From Variovorax sp. JS1663 (GTDB lineage Bacteria > Pseudomonadota > Gammaproteobacteria > Burkholderiales > Burkholderiaceae_C): a DNA stretch of 64,000 nt. Positions 23,357 to 30,902 of this stretch are shown here, one piece after another. The stretch's first letter is position 1, and every line of letters starts with the position of its first letter. The notes beneath the pieces were generated by a model. The model did no database searches and was not told where the DNA came from. It was given only the letters and a program-made list of their open reading frames with translations. The stretch covers positions 1 to 64,000 of the forward strand of contig NZ_LYMK01000016.1 in assembly GCF_002157355.1 (NCBI RefSeq). Direction: 5' to 3'. Made by a program: the position numbers and the translations under genes.

Positions 23357-24373
23357 TCAATTTGATCTCGCTGTCTTCATCAACTCCAGGTACCTGCGTT
23401 CCGCGCCGGCGTCCGGCTCCCGCCATCCCAGTGCTTCCGCTTTTTCGTACCAGAGCCGGTTGTTGAGCTCCAATGCCTGAAAGAGCAACCTGTCCTCGAA
23501 GGGAACGCCCCTGGGCCTTGGGTGCTTCTTTTGGAAATCTCGTATGAGCAGGTAGTAGGCGTAGCCCTTTTGAAGCATCGCATCGATGTCGCTCGGGTAG
23601 TGCTCGAGTGCTACGTTGGCGAGCGCGATGACTTTCTCGGGCCTTCCGGTGCTCGTGTAGTGCTCCAGCAGCACGTTGGTCATGACTCTCGCGACGGCCT
23701 CTTTCCGGGAGAGCGGCCGCATGTAGATCCCGTTCTTGAGCGCCTGCGGTGTCATCGGCGTGTCCCGCTGATAGGACTCGTCTCGCCGGGGATGGCCACC
23801 CGATGTGCTCTCCAGGTTGTGCCAGCGTCCTGTTTCGTCCCGGTACTTCACAAAGAAGTGTTCTGGCGAAGCCGCAAAGGTCGCCTCAAGCCCCAGTCTG
23901 TGAGCCAGCAGGACGAAGAGCGCGGGCATCGAAACGCAGTTGCCCTTCTTCGTCGCCAGATAGTTGGTCAGCAGCTTGCCGGAAATCTTGTGGCCCAGTG
24001 GATCGCCTTCCAGATCAAACCGAAAGGGTTGCCGGTTGTTCCATGGGCCGGCGTCATGCAGGTACGAACGGAGCACCTGCGCGATTTCCGAGCTCTGGGT
24101 CCGCGGGCCTGCCAAGGCCTTGACCTCTGCAGCCATGACATCGAGCTTTGCAAGCGTGCCCTCGATGTCGACGGCCGGGTCGACGAGTTTGTCGATGGCC
24201 AGCTTTGCCCGAGCCAGATCGATCTCGGCTTCCGGCTTTTCCAGGATGGTCCTCAACACCCGAACATCCGGATCCACGCGTTGCGCATACACCGGCGTGG
24301 CCTGCACGCAAGCCACCATTGCCATAGAGGCAATGACCCGCGCGACGCCAGCCCTTCCCGTTACCAAGTTCAT
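23357..24373 (-). CDS. exported transglutaminase-like (SirB1-type) protein with TPR-like C-terminus
   Basis: A 338-residue protein with a signal peptide (residues 1-30, ending PVYA). A transglutaminase-like core follows: KKGNCVSMPALFVLLAHRLG carries the Cys (C146), SPEHFFVKY the His (H172), and WHNLEST the third position, as in the SirB1/Transglut_core2 family. Residues 225-330 look like helical TPR-type repeats (EKVIALANVALEHYPSDIDA, LQKGYAYYLLIRDFQ). Such proteins may be peptidases or non-catalytic scaffolds. It is the first gene of the island operon, exported like the RHS tip that follows 18 bp later, so the two may act together in the periplasm. GC content is lower than in flanking genes. 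Confidence 0.8.
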   Translation of the reverse strand: MNLVTGRAGVARVIASMAMVACVQATPVYAQRVDPDVRVLRTILEKPEAEIDLARAKLAIDKLVDPAVDIEGTLAKLDVMAAEVKALAGPRTQSSEIAQVLRSYLHDAGPWNNRQPFRFDLEGDPLGHKISGKLLTNYLATKKGNCVSMPALFVLLAHRLGLEATFAASPEHFFVKYRDETGRWHNLESTSGGHPRRDESYQRDTPMTPQALKNGIYMRPLSRKEAVARVMTNVLLEHYTSTGRPEKVIALANVALEHYPSDIDAMLQKGYAYYLLIRDFQKKHPRPRGVPFEDRLLFQALELNNRLWYEKAEALGWREPDAGAERRYLELMKTARSN

Positions 24374-24432
24374 TGATCTCTCTGCTGCTTTTCAGGCCGC
24401 AGGAGTAGATGTGAAACTGGGTATCTGGGCAA

Positions 24433-24448
24433 CTACCAACATTGGTAG
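24433..24448. promoter_or_regulatory. dyad upstream of the island operon, possible operator
   Basis: CTACCAA (24433-24439) and TTGGTAG (24442-24448) form a perfect 7+2+7 inverted repeat about 60 bp upstream of the transglutaminase-like start on the minus strand. It lies where a promoter-proximal operator would be expected. No regulator gene is linked. Confidence 0.4.
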
Positions 24449-24517
24449 GTTCGGTCGGCGTCGGTGGTCTCGACGTCACACAAATTCCGGGGAGCGTGCC
24501 CCGCCGCCATCACCCGG

Positions 24518-24940
24518 TCAGGCCTGGGCAATCGGCCGGGGCCGTCCGTTCATGTCGATGGCCACGTAGGTGAAGGTGGCCTCCGTCACCTTGATGTACT
24601 CGCCCTGGGCCCTGAAGCGTTCGGCGAAGACCTCGACCGTGACGGTGATCGAGGTGCGGCCGATGCGCACCAGCTTCGAGTAGAAGGACAGGATGTCCCC
24701 CAGCCGCACCGGCTGCTTGAAGACGAACTCGTTGACCGCGACCGTGGCCATGCGGCCCTTGGCGTAGCGCGCCGGGATCACGGAGCCGGCCAGGTCGCAC
24801 TGCGCCATCACCCAGCCGCCGAAGATGTCGCCGTTGGCGTTGACGTCGGCCGGCATGGGAATCACCTTGAGCACGAGCTCCATGTCGTCGGGCAGGCTCT
24901 TGAGCGGGTTGGCCACATTGGTGCTGGAAGATTCGGACAT
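24518..24940 (-). CDS. acyl-CoA thioesterase, YciA-type hotdog
   Basis: A 140-residue single-hotdog thioesterase of the YciA/ACOT family. MPADVNANGDIFGGWVMAQCDLAG carries the N-x-x-G-x-x-FGG-hotdog motif with the catalytic Asp, and TVAVNEFVFKQPVRLGDILS and GRTSITVTVEVFAE complete the fold. YciA-like enzymes form hexamers and hydrolyse a wide range of acyl-CoAs. The ATG at 24940 is preferred to a GTG two codons upstream. It is divergent from the ABC exporter gene with only 39 bp between the starts, so the promoters must overlap. Confidence 0.88.
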   Translation of the reverse strand: MSESSSTNVANPLKSLPDDMELVLKVIPMPADVNANGDIFGGWVMAQCDLAGSVIPARYAKGRMATVAVNEFVFKQPVRLGDILSFYSKLVRIGRTSITVTVEVFAERFRAQGEYIKVTEATFTYVAIDMNGRPRPIAQA

Positions 24941-24979
24941 GGGCACAATCTCGGGAAAAAACAGCCACGATTGTCATCC

Positions 24980-26812
24980 ATGCGCCGCAGCGGCGAAGCC
25001 CTTTCTTCTCACCACGCTGGTTCCCAGGACGCGCCCGCACGCGGCGACCGGTCCGACTGGGCGACGCTGCGGCGGCTCTTTCCCTACCTCTGGCGTTACA
25101 AGTGGCGCGTGCTGGCCGCGCTTCTCTTCATGGTGGGCGCCAAGGTGGCCAATGTCGGCGTGCCGGTGCTGCTCAAGAACCTGGTCGACACCATGACGCC
25201 CAGGCCCGACATGGCGCAGGCGCTGCTGGTGGTGCCGATCGCGCTGCTGCTGGCCTATGGGTTGCTGCGCTTCTCGACCTCGCTGTTCAGCGAGCTGCGC
25301 GAGCTGGTCTTCGCCAAGGCCACCGAGGGCGCGGCGCGAAGCATCTCGCTGGAGGTGTTTCGCCACCTGCATGCGCTGTCGCTGCGCTTCCACCTGGAGC
25401 GGCAGACCGGCGGGATGACGCGCGACATCGAGCGCGGCACGCGCGGCGTGCACTCGCTGATCTCGATGTCGCTCTACAGCATCGTCCCGACCATCATCGA
25501 GCTGGCGCTGGTGCTGACCATCCTGGGCGTCAAGTTCGACGCGCTCTTCGTCTGGATCACGGGGGCGGCGCTGGTGCTCTACATCGCCTTCACGGTCACC
25601 GTGACCGAGTGGCGCACGCAGTTCCGCAAGACCATGAACGAGCTCGACTCGGTCGCGCAGAGCCGCGCCATCGATTCGCTGCTGAACTACGAAACGGTCA
25701 AGTACTTCAACAACGAGGACTTCGAGGCCGGCCGCTACGACGCCAGCCTGGACCGCTACCGCCGCGCCGCCATCAAGAGCCAGAACACGCTGAGCCTGCT
25801 CAACACGGGCCAGCAGCTGCTGATCGCCGTCAGCCTGGTGCTGATGCTGTGGCGCGCGACGTCCGGCGTGGTGGAGGGGCGCATGACGCTGGGCGACCTG
25901 GTCATGGTCAATGCCTTCATGATCCAGCTGTACATCCCGCTGAACTTCCTGGGCGTGATCTACCGCGAGATCAAGCAGAGCCTGACCGACCTGGACAAGA
26001 TGTTCGTGCTGCTCGAGAAGGAGCGCGAGGTGCGTGATGCGCCCGGCGCGCAGCCGCTGGCGGGGCGTGATGCCACGGTGCGCTTCGAGGACGTGAGCTT
26101 CGCCTACGAGGCGTCGCGGCCGATCCTCAGGCATGTGAGCTTCGAGATCCCTGCGGGCAGGACGGTTGCCGTGGTCGGGCCCTCGGGCTCGGGCAAATCG
26201 ACCCTGGCGCGGCTGCTTTACCGCTTCTACGACGTTCAGGAAGGCCGCATCACCATCGGCGGCGAGGACATTCGTGCCGTGACACAGTCCAGCGTGCGCC
26301 AGGCCATCGGCATCGTGCCGCAGGACACGGTGCTCTTCAACGACACCGTCGAATACAACATCGCCTATGGCCGCCCCGGTGCCAGCCGCGAGGAGGTGGA
26401 GGCTGCGGCACGTGCCGCGCGCATCCACGGCTTCATCGCCGCCACGCCCAAGGGCTACCAGACGATGGTGGGCGAGCGCGGCCTCAAGCTCTCCGGCGGC
26501 GAGAAGCAGCGCGTGGCGATCGCGCGCACGCTGCTGAAGAACCCGCCGATCCTGATCTTCGACGAGGCCACTTCGGCGCTGGACTCGGCCAACGAGCGCG
26601 CCATCCAGGCCGAGCTCAAGAGCGCGGCGCAGAACAAGACCACGCTGGTGATCGCGCACCGGCTCTCCACCGTGGTGGATGCGCACGAGATCCTGGTGCT
26701 CGAGGGCGGCGTGGTCGTGGAGCGCGGCACGCATGCGCAACTGCTGGCGCGGGACGGCCGCTACGCCCAGATGTGGGCCTTGCAGCAGATCGAGGCCGAG
26801 CCCGTTCTCTGA
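24980..26812 (+). CDS. Atm1/ABCB7-type ABC exporter (fused membrane and ATPase domains)
   Basis: A 610-residue half-transporter. Six membrane helices lie between about residues 35 and 320, and the linker segment NYETVKYFNNEDFEAGRYD is the signature of the Atm1/HMT1 heavy-metal and glutathione-conjugate exporter group. The ATPase has Walker [10 protein letters not shown], signature LSGGEKQRVA, Walker B ILIFDEATSALD and an H-loop in IAHRLSTV, all intact. It probably works as a homodimer exporting glutathione-linked metal or sulphur species. The start at MRRSGEALS follows a 39-bp divergent promoter; longer open sequence to the left is antisense to the thioesterase. The hydroxyacid dehydrogenase follows by 23 bp. 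Confidence 0.9.
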   Translation: MRRSGEALSSHHAGSQDAPARGDRSDWATLRRLFPYLWRYKWRVLAALLFMVGAKVANVGVPVLLKNLVDTMTPRPDMAQALLVVPIALLLAYGLLRFSTSLFSELRELVFAKATEGAARSISLEVFRHLHALSLRFHLERQTGGMTRDIERGTRGVHSLISMSLYSIVPTIIELALVLTILGVKFDALFVWITGAALVLYIAFTVTVTEWRTQFRKTMNELDSVAQSRAIDSLLNYETVKYFNNEDFEAGRYDASLDRYRRAAIKSQNTLSLLNTGQQLLIAVSLVLMLWRATSGVVEGRMTLGDLVMVNAFMIQLYIPLNFLGVIYREIKQSLTDLDKMFVLLEKEREVRDAPGAQPLAGRDATVRFEDVSFAYEASRPILRHVSFEIPAGRTVAVVGPSGSGKSTLARLLYRFYDVQEGRITIGGEDIRAVTQSSVRQAIGIVPQDTVLFNDTVEYNIAYGRPGASREEVEAAARAARIHGFIAATPKGYQTMVGERGLKLSGGEKQRVAIARTLLKNPPILIFDEATSALDSANERAIQAELKSAAQNKTTLVIAHRLSTVVDAHEILVLEGGVVVERGTHAQLLARDGRYAQMWALQQIEAEPVL

Positions 26813-26835
26813 TTCGTTTTTCTTCCGGAGTTTGG

Positions 26836-27774
26836 ATGTCCGACAAGATTCCCCTCCTGGTGCTCAACAAGCTCTCGAGCGAGCATCAGGCCCAGATCGC
26901 CGCGGTCTACGACGTGACCTACGCGCCCACCGCAGCCGAGCGTGTTGCGGCCGTCGCGCAGCACGGCGCTGAGTTCCGCGCCGTGCTGACCATCGGCGTG
27001 ATCGGCCTCACCCCCGAGGAGATCGCAGCCATGCCCAAGCTGGAGCTGATCTGCGCGATGGGCGCGGGCTACGAGGGCATCGCGGTCGACGCCGCGCGTG
27101 CCCGCGGCATCGTGGTCGCCAACGGCGCCGGCACCAACGACGACTGCGTGGCCGACCATGCCTTCGGCCTGCTGATCGCGGCGGTTCGCAACTTCCACAG
27201 CCTCGACCGGCTGTGCCGCGAAGGCGTGTGGCGCGAGTCCATTCCGCAGCCGCCGAACGTTTCGGGCAAGCGCCTGGGCATTCTCGGCCTGGGCACCATC
27301 GGCCAGAAGATCGCCAGGCGCGCCGCCGCCTTCGACATGGCGATCGGCTACCACAACCGCAAGCCGCGCGAGGCTGTGGCGCACCGCTACTTCGACAGCC
27401 TGAAGGCGCTCGCGACCTGGGCCGACGTTCTGGTGCTGGCCACGCCGGGCGGGCCCGCCACGCGGCACCTGGTGAACGCGGAGATCCTCGATGCGCTGGG
27501 CCCGCAAGGCTGGCTGGTCAACATCTCGCGCGGCAGCGTGGTCGACACGGAGGCGCTCGCCGCCGCATTGCGCGAGGGACGCCTGGCGGGGGCGGGCATC
27601 GATGTCTACGAAAGCGAGCCGAAGCGGCCGGAGCCGCTGATCGGCCTGGACAACGTGATCCTCACGCCGCACGTCGCGGGCTGGTCGCCCGAGGCCACCC
27701 AGGCCTCGGTGGACCGCTTCATGGCCAATGCCGAAGGCCATTTCGCGGGGCGGGGCGTGGTCTCGCCGGTCTGA
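26836..27774 (+). CDS. D-2-hydroxyacid dehydrogenase (hydroxypyruvate/glyoxylate reductase type)
   Basis: A 312-residue NAD(P)-dependent 2-hydroxyacid dehydrogenase. LGILGLGTIGQKIARRAAAF is the Rossmann motif, NISRGSVVDTEAL holds the substrate-binding Arg, GIDVYESEP the Glu, and LTPHVAGWSPEA the catalytic His. The nucleotide-specificity residues after the second strand read HNRKPRE, whose basic residues suggest NADPH. It reduces 2-oxoacids such as hydroxypyruvate or glyoxylate. CCGGAG lies 10 nt before the ATG, and the gene probably shares the exporter's transcript. Confidence 0.9.
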   Translation: MSDKIPLLVLNKLSSEHQAQIAAVYDVTYAPTAAERVAAVAQHGAEFRAVLTIGVIGLTPEEIAAMPKLELICAMGAGYEGIAVDAARARGIVVANGAGTNDDCVADHAFGLLIAAVRNFHSLDRLCREGVWRESIPQPPNVSGKRLGILGLGTIGQKIARRAAAFDMAIGYHNRKPREAVAHRYFDSLKALATWADVLVLATPGGPATRHLVNAEILDALGPQGWLVNISRGSVVDTEALAAALREGRLAGAGIDVYESEPKRPEPLIGLDNVILTPHVAGWSPEATQASVDRFMANAEGHFAGRGVVSPV

Positions 27775-27833
27775 TTTCCGCATTTCCTGGCAAGCTCGGC
27801 CGGCATGCGAGGCCGCGGACATAATCGTCGCCC

Positions 27834-28817
27834 ATGGAAACCAAGTGGCTCGAAGACTTCGTCAGCCTGGCCGAGACACGCAGCTTCAGCCGCTCGGCCC
27901 AGTTGCGCCACGTGACCCAACCGGCCTTCTCACGCCGCATCCAGGCGCTGGAGGGCTGGGCCGGCACCGACCTGGTGGACCGCAGCTCCTATCCCACCCG
28001 CCTCACGCCCGCCGGCCAGACGCTCTACGGCCAGGCCATCGAGATGCTGCAGGCCTTGCAGAGCACCCGCGCCATGCTGCGCGGCCATTCGGCCGCGGCG
28101 CAGGACGTGATCGAGGTCGCGGTGCCGCACACCCTGGCCTTCACCTTCTTCCCGGCCTGGGTCACCAGCCTGCGCGAGCAATTCGGCCCGCTCAAGAGCC
28201 GGCTGATCGCGCTGAACGTGCACGACGCCGTGCTGCGCCTGGTGGAGGGCAGCTGTGACCTGCTCATCGCCTACCACCATCCCTCGCAGCCTCTGCCGCT
28301 GGACGCCACGCGCTACGAGATGGTGAGCCTGGGCCAGGAGGTGGTCGCGCCCTGGGTCAAGCCCGATGCCGAGGGCGCGCCGCGCTTCCGGCTGCCGGGC
28401 CGGCCGGGCCAGCCGCTGCCCTACCTGGGCTATGCGCCCGGGGCCTACCTGGGGCGCGTGGTGGATCAGTTGCTCAAGGAATCGCAGACAGCCATCCACC
28501 TCGACCGCGTGTACGAGACCGACATGGCCGAGGGCCTCAAGGTGATGGCGCTGGAAGGGCACGGCATCGCCTTCCTGCCGCAGAGCGCGGTGCGCAAGGA
28601 GGCGCGGGCGCGCACGCTGGTCAGCGCGTTGCCGCCCGACATCGACAAGCTAGAAGCCACGATGGAGATCCGGGCCTACCGTGAGCGCCCCGCCACCTCG
28701 GCGGTGGCCCGGGCGGGGAGCCGCGCAGGCGGCAAGGGTGATGCCGCTGCCCCGGGCAGCAAGGGGACGGTCGATGCGCTCTGGGCCTACCTGGTAGGCA
28801 CCCAACCCGCAGTCTGA
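27834..28817 (+). CDS. LysR family regulator, HypT-like
   Basis: A 327-residue LysR regulator. WLEDFVSLAETRSFSRSAQL, RHVTQPAFSRRIQALEGWAG is the winged helix-turn-helix (about 5-45). METKWLEDF followed by SFSRSAQLRHVTQPAFS resembles the HypT/YjiE hypochlorite-responsive subgroup more than catabolic LysRs. The effector domain spans 95-290. An unusual Ala/Gly-rich insertion (TSAVARAGSRAGGKGDAAAP, near 285-305) interrupts the C-terminal part. It starts 59 bp after the dehydrogenase on the same strand, so it is not in the usual divergent layout; its target is unknown. Confidence 0.85.
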   Translation: METKWLEDFVSLAETRSFSRSAQLRHVTQPAFSRRIQALEGWAGTDLVDRSSYPTRLTPAGQTLYGQAIEMLQALQSTRAMLRGHSAAAQDVIEVAVPHTLAFTFFPAWVTSLREQFGPLKSRLIALNVHDAVLRLVEGSCDLLIAYHHPSQPLPLDATRYEMVSLGQEVVAPWVKPDAEGAPRFRLPGRPGQPLPYLGYAPGAYLGRVVDQLLKESQTAIHLDRVYETDMAEGLKVMALEGHGIAFLPQSAVRKEARARTLVSALPPDIDKLEATMEIRAYRERPATSAVARAGSRAGGKGDAAAPGSKGTVDALWAYLVGTQPAV

Positions 28818-28859
28818 GAGAAAGAACGAGAAAGAGCGAGAAAGGGAAAGAAAGTCCAC

Positions 28860-28874
28860 TTGTGCAGTGCACAA
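28860..28874. promoter_or_regulatory. palindrome TTGTGC-AGT-GCACAA, candidate operator
   Basis: A perfect 6+3+6 inverted repeat 42 bp after the LysR stop and about 40 bp before a sigma70-like -35 element. Its half-site GCACAA recurs in the dyad at 29007-29026, which suggests one regulator or RNA structure common to both. Confidence 0.45.
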
Positions 28875-28914
28875 AACTATGACGCGACCGCATGCCGACC
28901 GTCGCAATGCGCAT

Positions 28915-29003
28915 TTGCCTTCGGTCTCGCCCCGCCTCTACAGTCTGGCCCCACATCTGTCGTCACACCGCTTGAAAGCACGCGCGCAGCGCGTGCTTTT
29001 TTT
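28915..29003 (+). ncRNA. candidate short RNA or attenuated leader upstream of gltI
   Basis: A promoter-like pair (TTGCCT at 28915-28920, 18-bp spacer, TACAGT at 28939-28944) predicts transcription from about 28951, ending at the terminator at 28975-29003. The product would be roughly 50 nt, dominated by its terminator hairpin, or with read-through the 5' leader of gltI. No homologous RNA family is recognised. The promoter matches only four of six bases at each element, so this is tentative. Confidence 0.3.
28975..29003 (+). terminator. intrinsic terminator upstream of gltI
   Basis: AAAGCACGCGC (28975-28985) pairs perfectly with GCGCGTGCTTT (28989-28999) across a 3-nt loop and is followed by a T-run to 29003. 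It lies 158 bp past the LysR stop and 172 bp before gltI. Confidence 0.85.
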
Positions 29004-29006
29004 CGG

Positions 29007-29026
29007 GCACAAAGGCTGCTTTGTGC
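29007..29026 (+). promoter_or_regulatory. dyad GCACAAAG-N4-CTTTGTGC downstream of the terminator
   Basis: Perfect 8-bp arms around GCTG begin 4 nt after the terminator T-run. It could be a protein-binding site or an RNA hairpin in a gltI leader. Its half-site matches the palindrome at 28860-28874 in inverted order. Confidence 0.45.
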
Positions 29027-29107
29027 AATCCGGTCAGGCCATGGTCGCACCGGCGCGGAACGGCGGCGCATGTCCTCTGATCGCCGAAGGTGCGAAGTGC
29101 ACCGGGT

Positions 29108-29122
29108 TGGCCCGGGTATGGC
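29108..29122 (+). promoter_or_regulatory. possible sigma54 promoter of gltI
   Basis: TGGCCCGGGTATGGC has GG and GC at the -24/-12 spacing of sigma54 promoters, with one mismatch in the TTGC block. It would start transcription about 40 bp before the gltI ATG. Glutamate/aspartate uptake operons of pseudomonads are known to use sigma54, which makes the match plausible but not proven. Confidence 0.3.
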
Positions 29123-29174
29123 GCAGAATGCGGCTGTCTAAAATTTGTATGTCTCAGTCACAGGAGTTTTCCTT

Positions 29175-30077
29175 ATGAAGAAGCAGGTATTGGCATTGGC
29201 CGTGATGGCACTCGCCGCTGGAGGCGCCTTCGCGCAAGCCAATGACACCCTGGCCAAGATCAAGGCCAGCGGCAGCGTCACCATGGGCGTGCGCGATTCG
29301 TCCGGTGCGCTGGCCTACACCATCGGTGACGGCAAGTACGTCGGCTTCCACACCGAAATGGCGGAAAAGGTCCTGGCTGACGTGCAGAAGCAGCTGGGCC
29401 TGCCCAAGCTTGAGATCAAGCGCCAGCTGGTCACCTCGCAGAACCGCATTCCCCTGGTGCAGAACGGCACCGTCGACCTGGAATGCGGCTCGACCACCAA
29501 CAACGCCACCCGCCAGAAGGACGTGGATTTCGCCATCACGACCTACGTCGAGGAAGTGCGCATCGCCGTGAAGGCCAGCTCGAACATCAATTCGATCAAG
29601 GACCTGAACGGCAAGAACGTGGTCACCACCACCGGCACCACGTCCGTGCAGACCCTGCGCAAGAACGAGCGCGCATCAGGCATCGACTTCAAGGAAGTCA
29701 TGGGCAAGGACCACGCCGACAGCTTCCTGCTGCTCGAATCGGGCCGTGCCGATGCCTTCGTGATGGATGGCCAGATCCTGGCCGGCAACATCTCCAAGTC
29801 CAAGGCCCCGGCCGACTTCAAGATCGTCGGCGACGTCCTGTCGGTCGAGCCGATTGCCTGCATGGTCCGCAAGGGCGACACGGCCTTCCTGAAGGCGGTG
29901 GACGACAGCATCAAGAACCAGATCAAGGACGGCTCGCTGGCCAAGCTCTACGACAAGTGGTTCATGCAGCCGATCCCGCCGACCAACACCAAGGTCGGCC
30001 TCCCGCTGTCGGATGCGACCAAGGCAGCGTGGGCCAGCCCCAACAACAAGCCGATGGAAGACTACGTCAAGAAGTGA
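29175..30077 (+). CDS. gltI: glutamate/aspartate ABC transporter, periplasmic binding protein
   Basis: A 300-residue family-3 solute-binding protein. MKKQVLALAVMALAAGGAFA is a Sec signal with cleavage before Q21. SGSVTMGVRDSSGALAYTIG, GFHTEMAEKVLADVQKQLG, NRIPLVQNGTVDLECGSTTN and FVMDGQILAGN match GltI, including the carboxylate-binding NRIPL and GSTTNN segments. It captures L-glutamate/L-aspartate for the GltJK permease. AGGAG lies 8 nt before this ATG; an in-frame upstream start is less well placed. A strong terminator separates it from gltJ, which would give more binding protein than permease. Confidence 0.93.
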   Translation: MKKQVLALAVMALAAGGAFAQANDTLAKIKASGSVTMGVRDSSGALAYTIGDGKYVGFHTEMAEKVLADVQKQLGLPKLEIKRQLVTSQNRIPLVQNGTVDLECGSTTNNATRQKDVDFAITTYVEEVRIAVKASSNINSIKDLNGKNVVTTTGTTSVQTLRKNERASGIDFKEVMGKDHADSFLLLESGRADAFVMDGQILAGNISKSKAPADFKIVGDVLSVEPIACMVRKGDTAFLKAVDDSIKNQIKDGSLAKLYDKWFMQPIPPTNTKVGLPLSDATKAAWASPNNKPMEDYVKK

Positions 30078-30098
30078 TCGGCATGGGCTGAAACGACG

Positions 30099-30130
30099 AA
30101 CGCCCGCCCCTTGCGGCGGGCGTTTGTTTT
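30099..30130 (+). terminator. intrinsic terminator between gltI and gltJ
   Basis: AACGCCCGCC (30099-30108) and GGCGGGCGTT (30115-30124) form a perfect 10-bp stem with a 6-nt loop followed by TGTTTT. It lies 22 nt after the gltI stop and is expected to terminate most transcripts, with partial read-through into gltJKL. Confidence 0.85.
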
Positions 30131-30175
30131 CAGGTTTGTTTTTCTTCTTCACCAACAACGATTGAGGAGGTCCCG

Positions 30176-30901
30176 ATGGGAAGTTGGGATTGGCAGGTCT
30201 TCCTGCAGGACCCGGGTGGCAAGGACCCGACGTATTGGCAATGGCTGCTCTCCGCGTGGGGCTGGACGGTGTCCGTGGCGCTCTGCGCGCTGGTGGTGGC
30301 CCTCGTCCTTGGTTCCATCGTCGGCGTGATCCGCACGCTGCCCAACAGCCCCGGCTGGGTGCGCGTCGGCAACGCCTGGGTCGAGCTGTTCCGCAACGTG
30401 CCGCTGCTGGTCCAGATCTTCCTCTGGTATCACGTGGTGCCGGCGCTCTTCACCGTGATGCGCGACGTGCCGCCCTTTGTCCTGGTGGTGCTGGCGCTGG
30501 GCTTCTTCACCTCGGCGCGTATTGCCGAGCAGCTGCGCTCCGGTATCCAGGCGCTGCCGCGCGGGCAGCGCTACGCGGGCATGGCGGTGGGCTTCACCAC
30601 GCCGCAGTACTACCGCTACGTGATCCTGCCGATGGCCTACCGGATCATCATTCCGCCGCTGACCAGCGAGTCGATGAACATCTTCAAGAACTCGTCGGTG
30701 GCCTTCGCGGTGTCGATCGCCGAAATGACGCAGTTCGCGATGCAGGCCGGCGAGGAAACGGCGCGTCCGATGGAGATGTACCTGGCCGTGACGGTGCTCT
30801 ACATCATCTCGGCCTTCGCGATCAACCGGATCATGGCCTCGATCGAGAAGCGGACACGCGTGCCGGGCTTCATCGCCCAGGCCGGCGGGGGAGGACACTG
30901 A
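30176..30901 (+). CDS. gltJ: glutamate/aspartate ABC transporter permease GltJ
   Basis: A 241-residue inner-membrane permease of the His/Glu/Gln/Arg three-TM family. WTVSVALCALVVALVLGSIV is the first helix, FRNVPLLVQIFLWYHVVPAL is the conserved polar-amino-acid permease segment, and SGIQALPRGQRYAGMAVGF contains the EAA-type loop that docks on the ATPase. The extended amphipathic N-terminus (GSWDWQVFLQDP) is typical of GltJ rather than GltK. GAGGAGG lies 5 nt before the ATG. It is translated with gltK, whose start follows the stop by 1 nt. Confidence 0.93.
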   Translation: MGSWDWQVFLQDPGGKDPTYWQWLLSAWGWTVSVALCALVVALVLGSIVGVIRTLPNSPGWVRVGNAWVELFRNVPLLVQIFLWYHVVPALFTVMRDVPPFVLVVLALGFFTSARIAEQLRSGIQALPRGQRYAGMAVGFTTPQYYRYVILPMAYRIIIPPLTSESMNIFKNSSVAFAVSIAEMTQFAMQAGEETARPMEMYLAVTVLYIISAFAINRIMASIEKRTRVPGFIAQAGGGGH

Positions 30902-30902
30902 G

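Larger units (their letters stand above)
28818..29174 (+). other. 357-bp gene-free region upstream of gltI, rich in dyads
   Basis: No supported protein gene. In order it holds a purine-rich tract of GAGAAAG-like units (28818-28855), a palindrome TTGTGC-AGT-GCACAA (28860-28874), a sigma70-like pair TTGCCT-N18-TACAGT (28915-28944), an intrinsic terminator (28975-29003), a second dyad GCACAAAG-N4-CTTTGTGC (29007-29026), a possible sigma54 element (29108-29122) and the gltI ribosome-binding site AGGAG (29162-29166). The terminator before gltI means that either a short separate RNA or an attenuated gltI leader is made here. Confidence 0.7.

Noticed and set aside
28818-28855. GAGAAAG-rich tract after the LysR gene, considered as a tandem repeat array
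   Set aside because: The units are irregular and short; it is a purine-rich stretch, not an ordered repeat or CRISPR.
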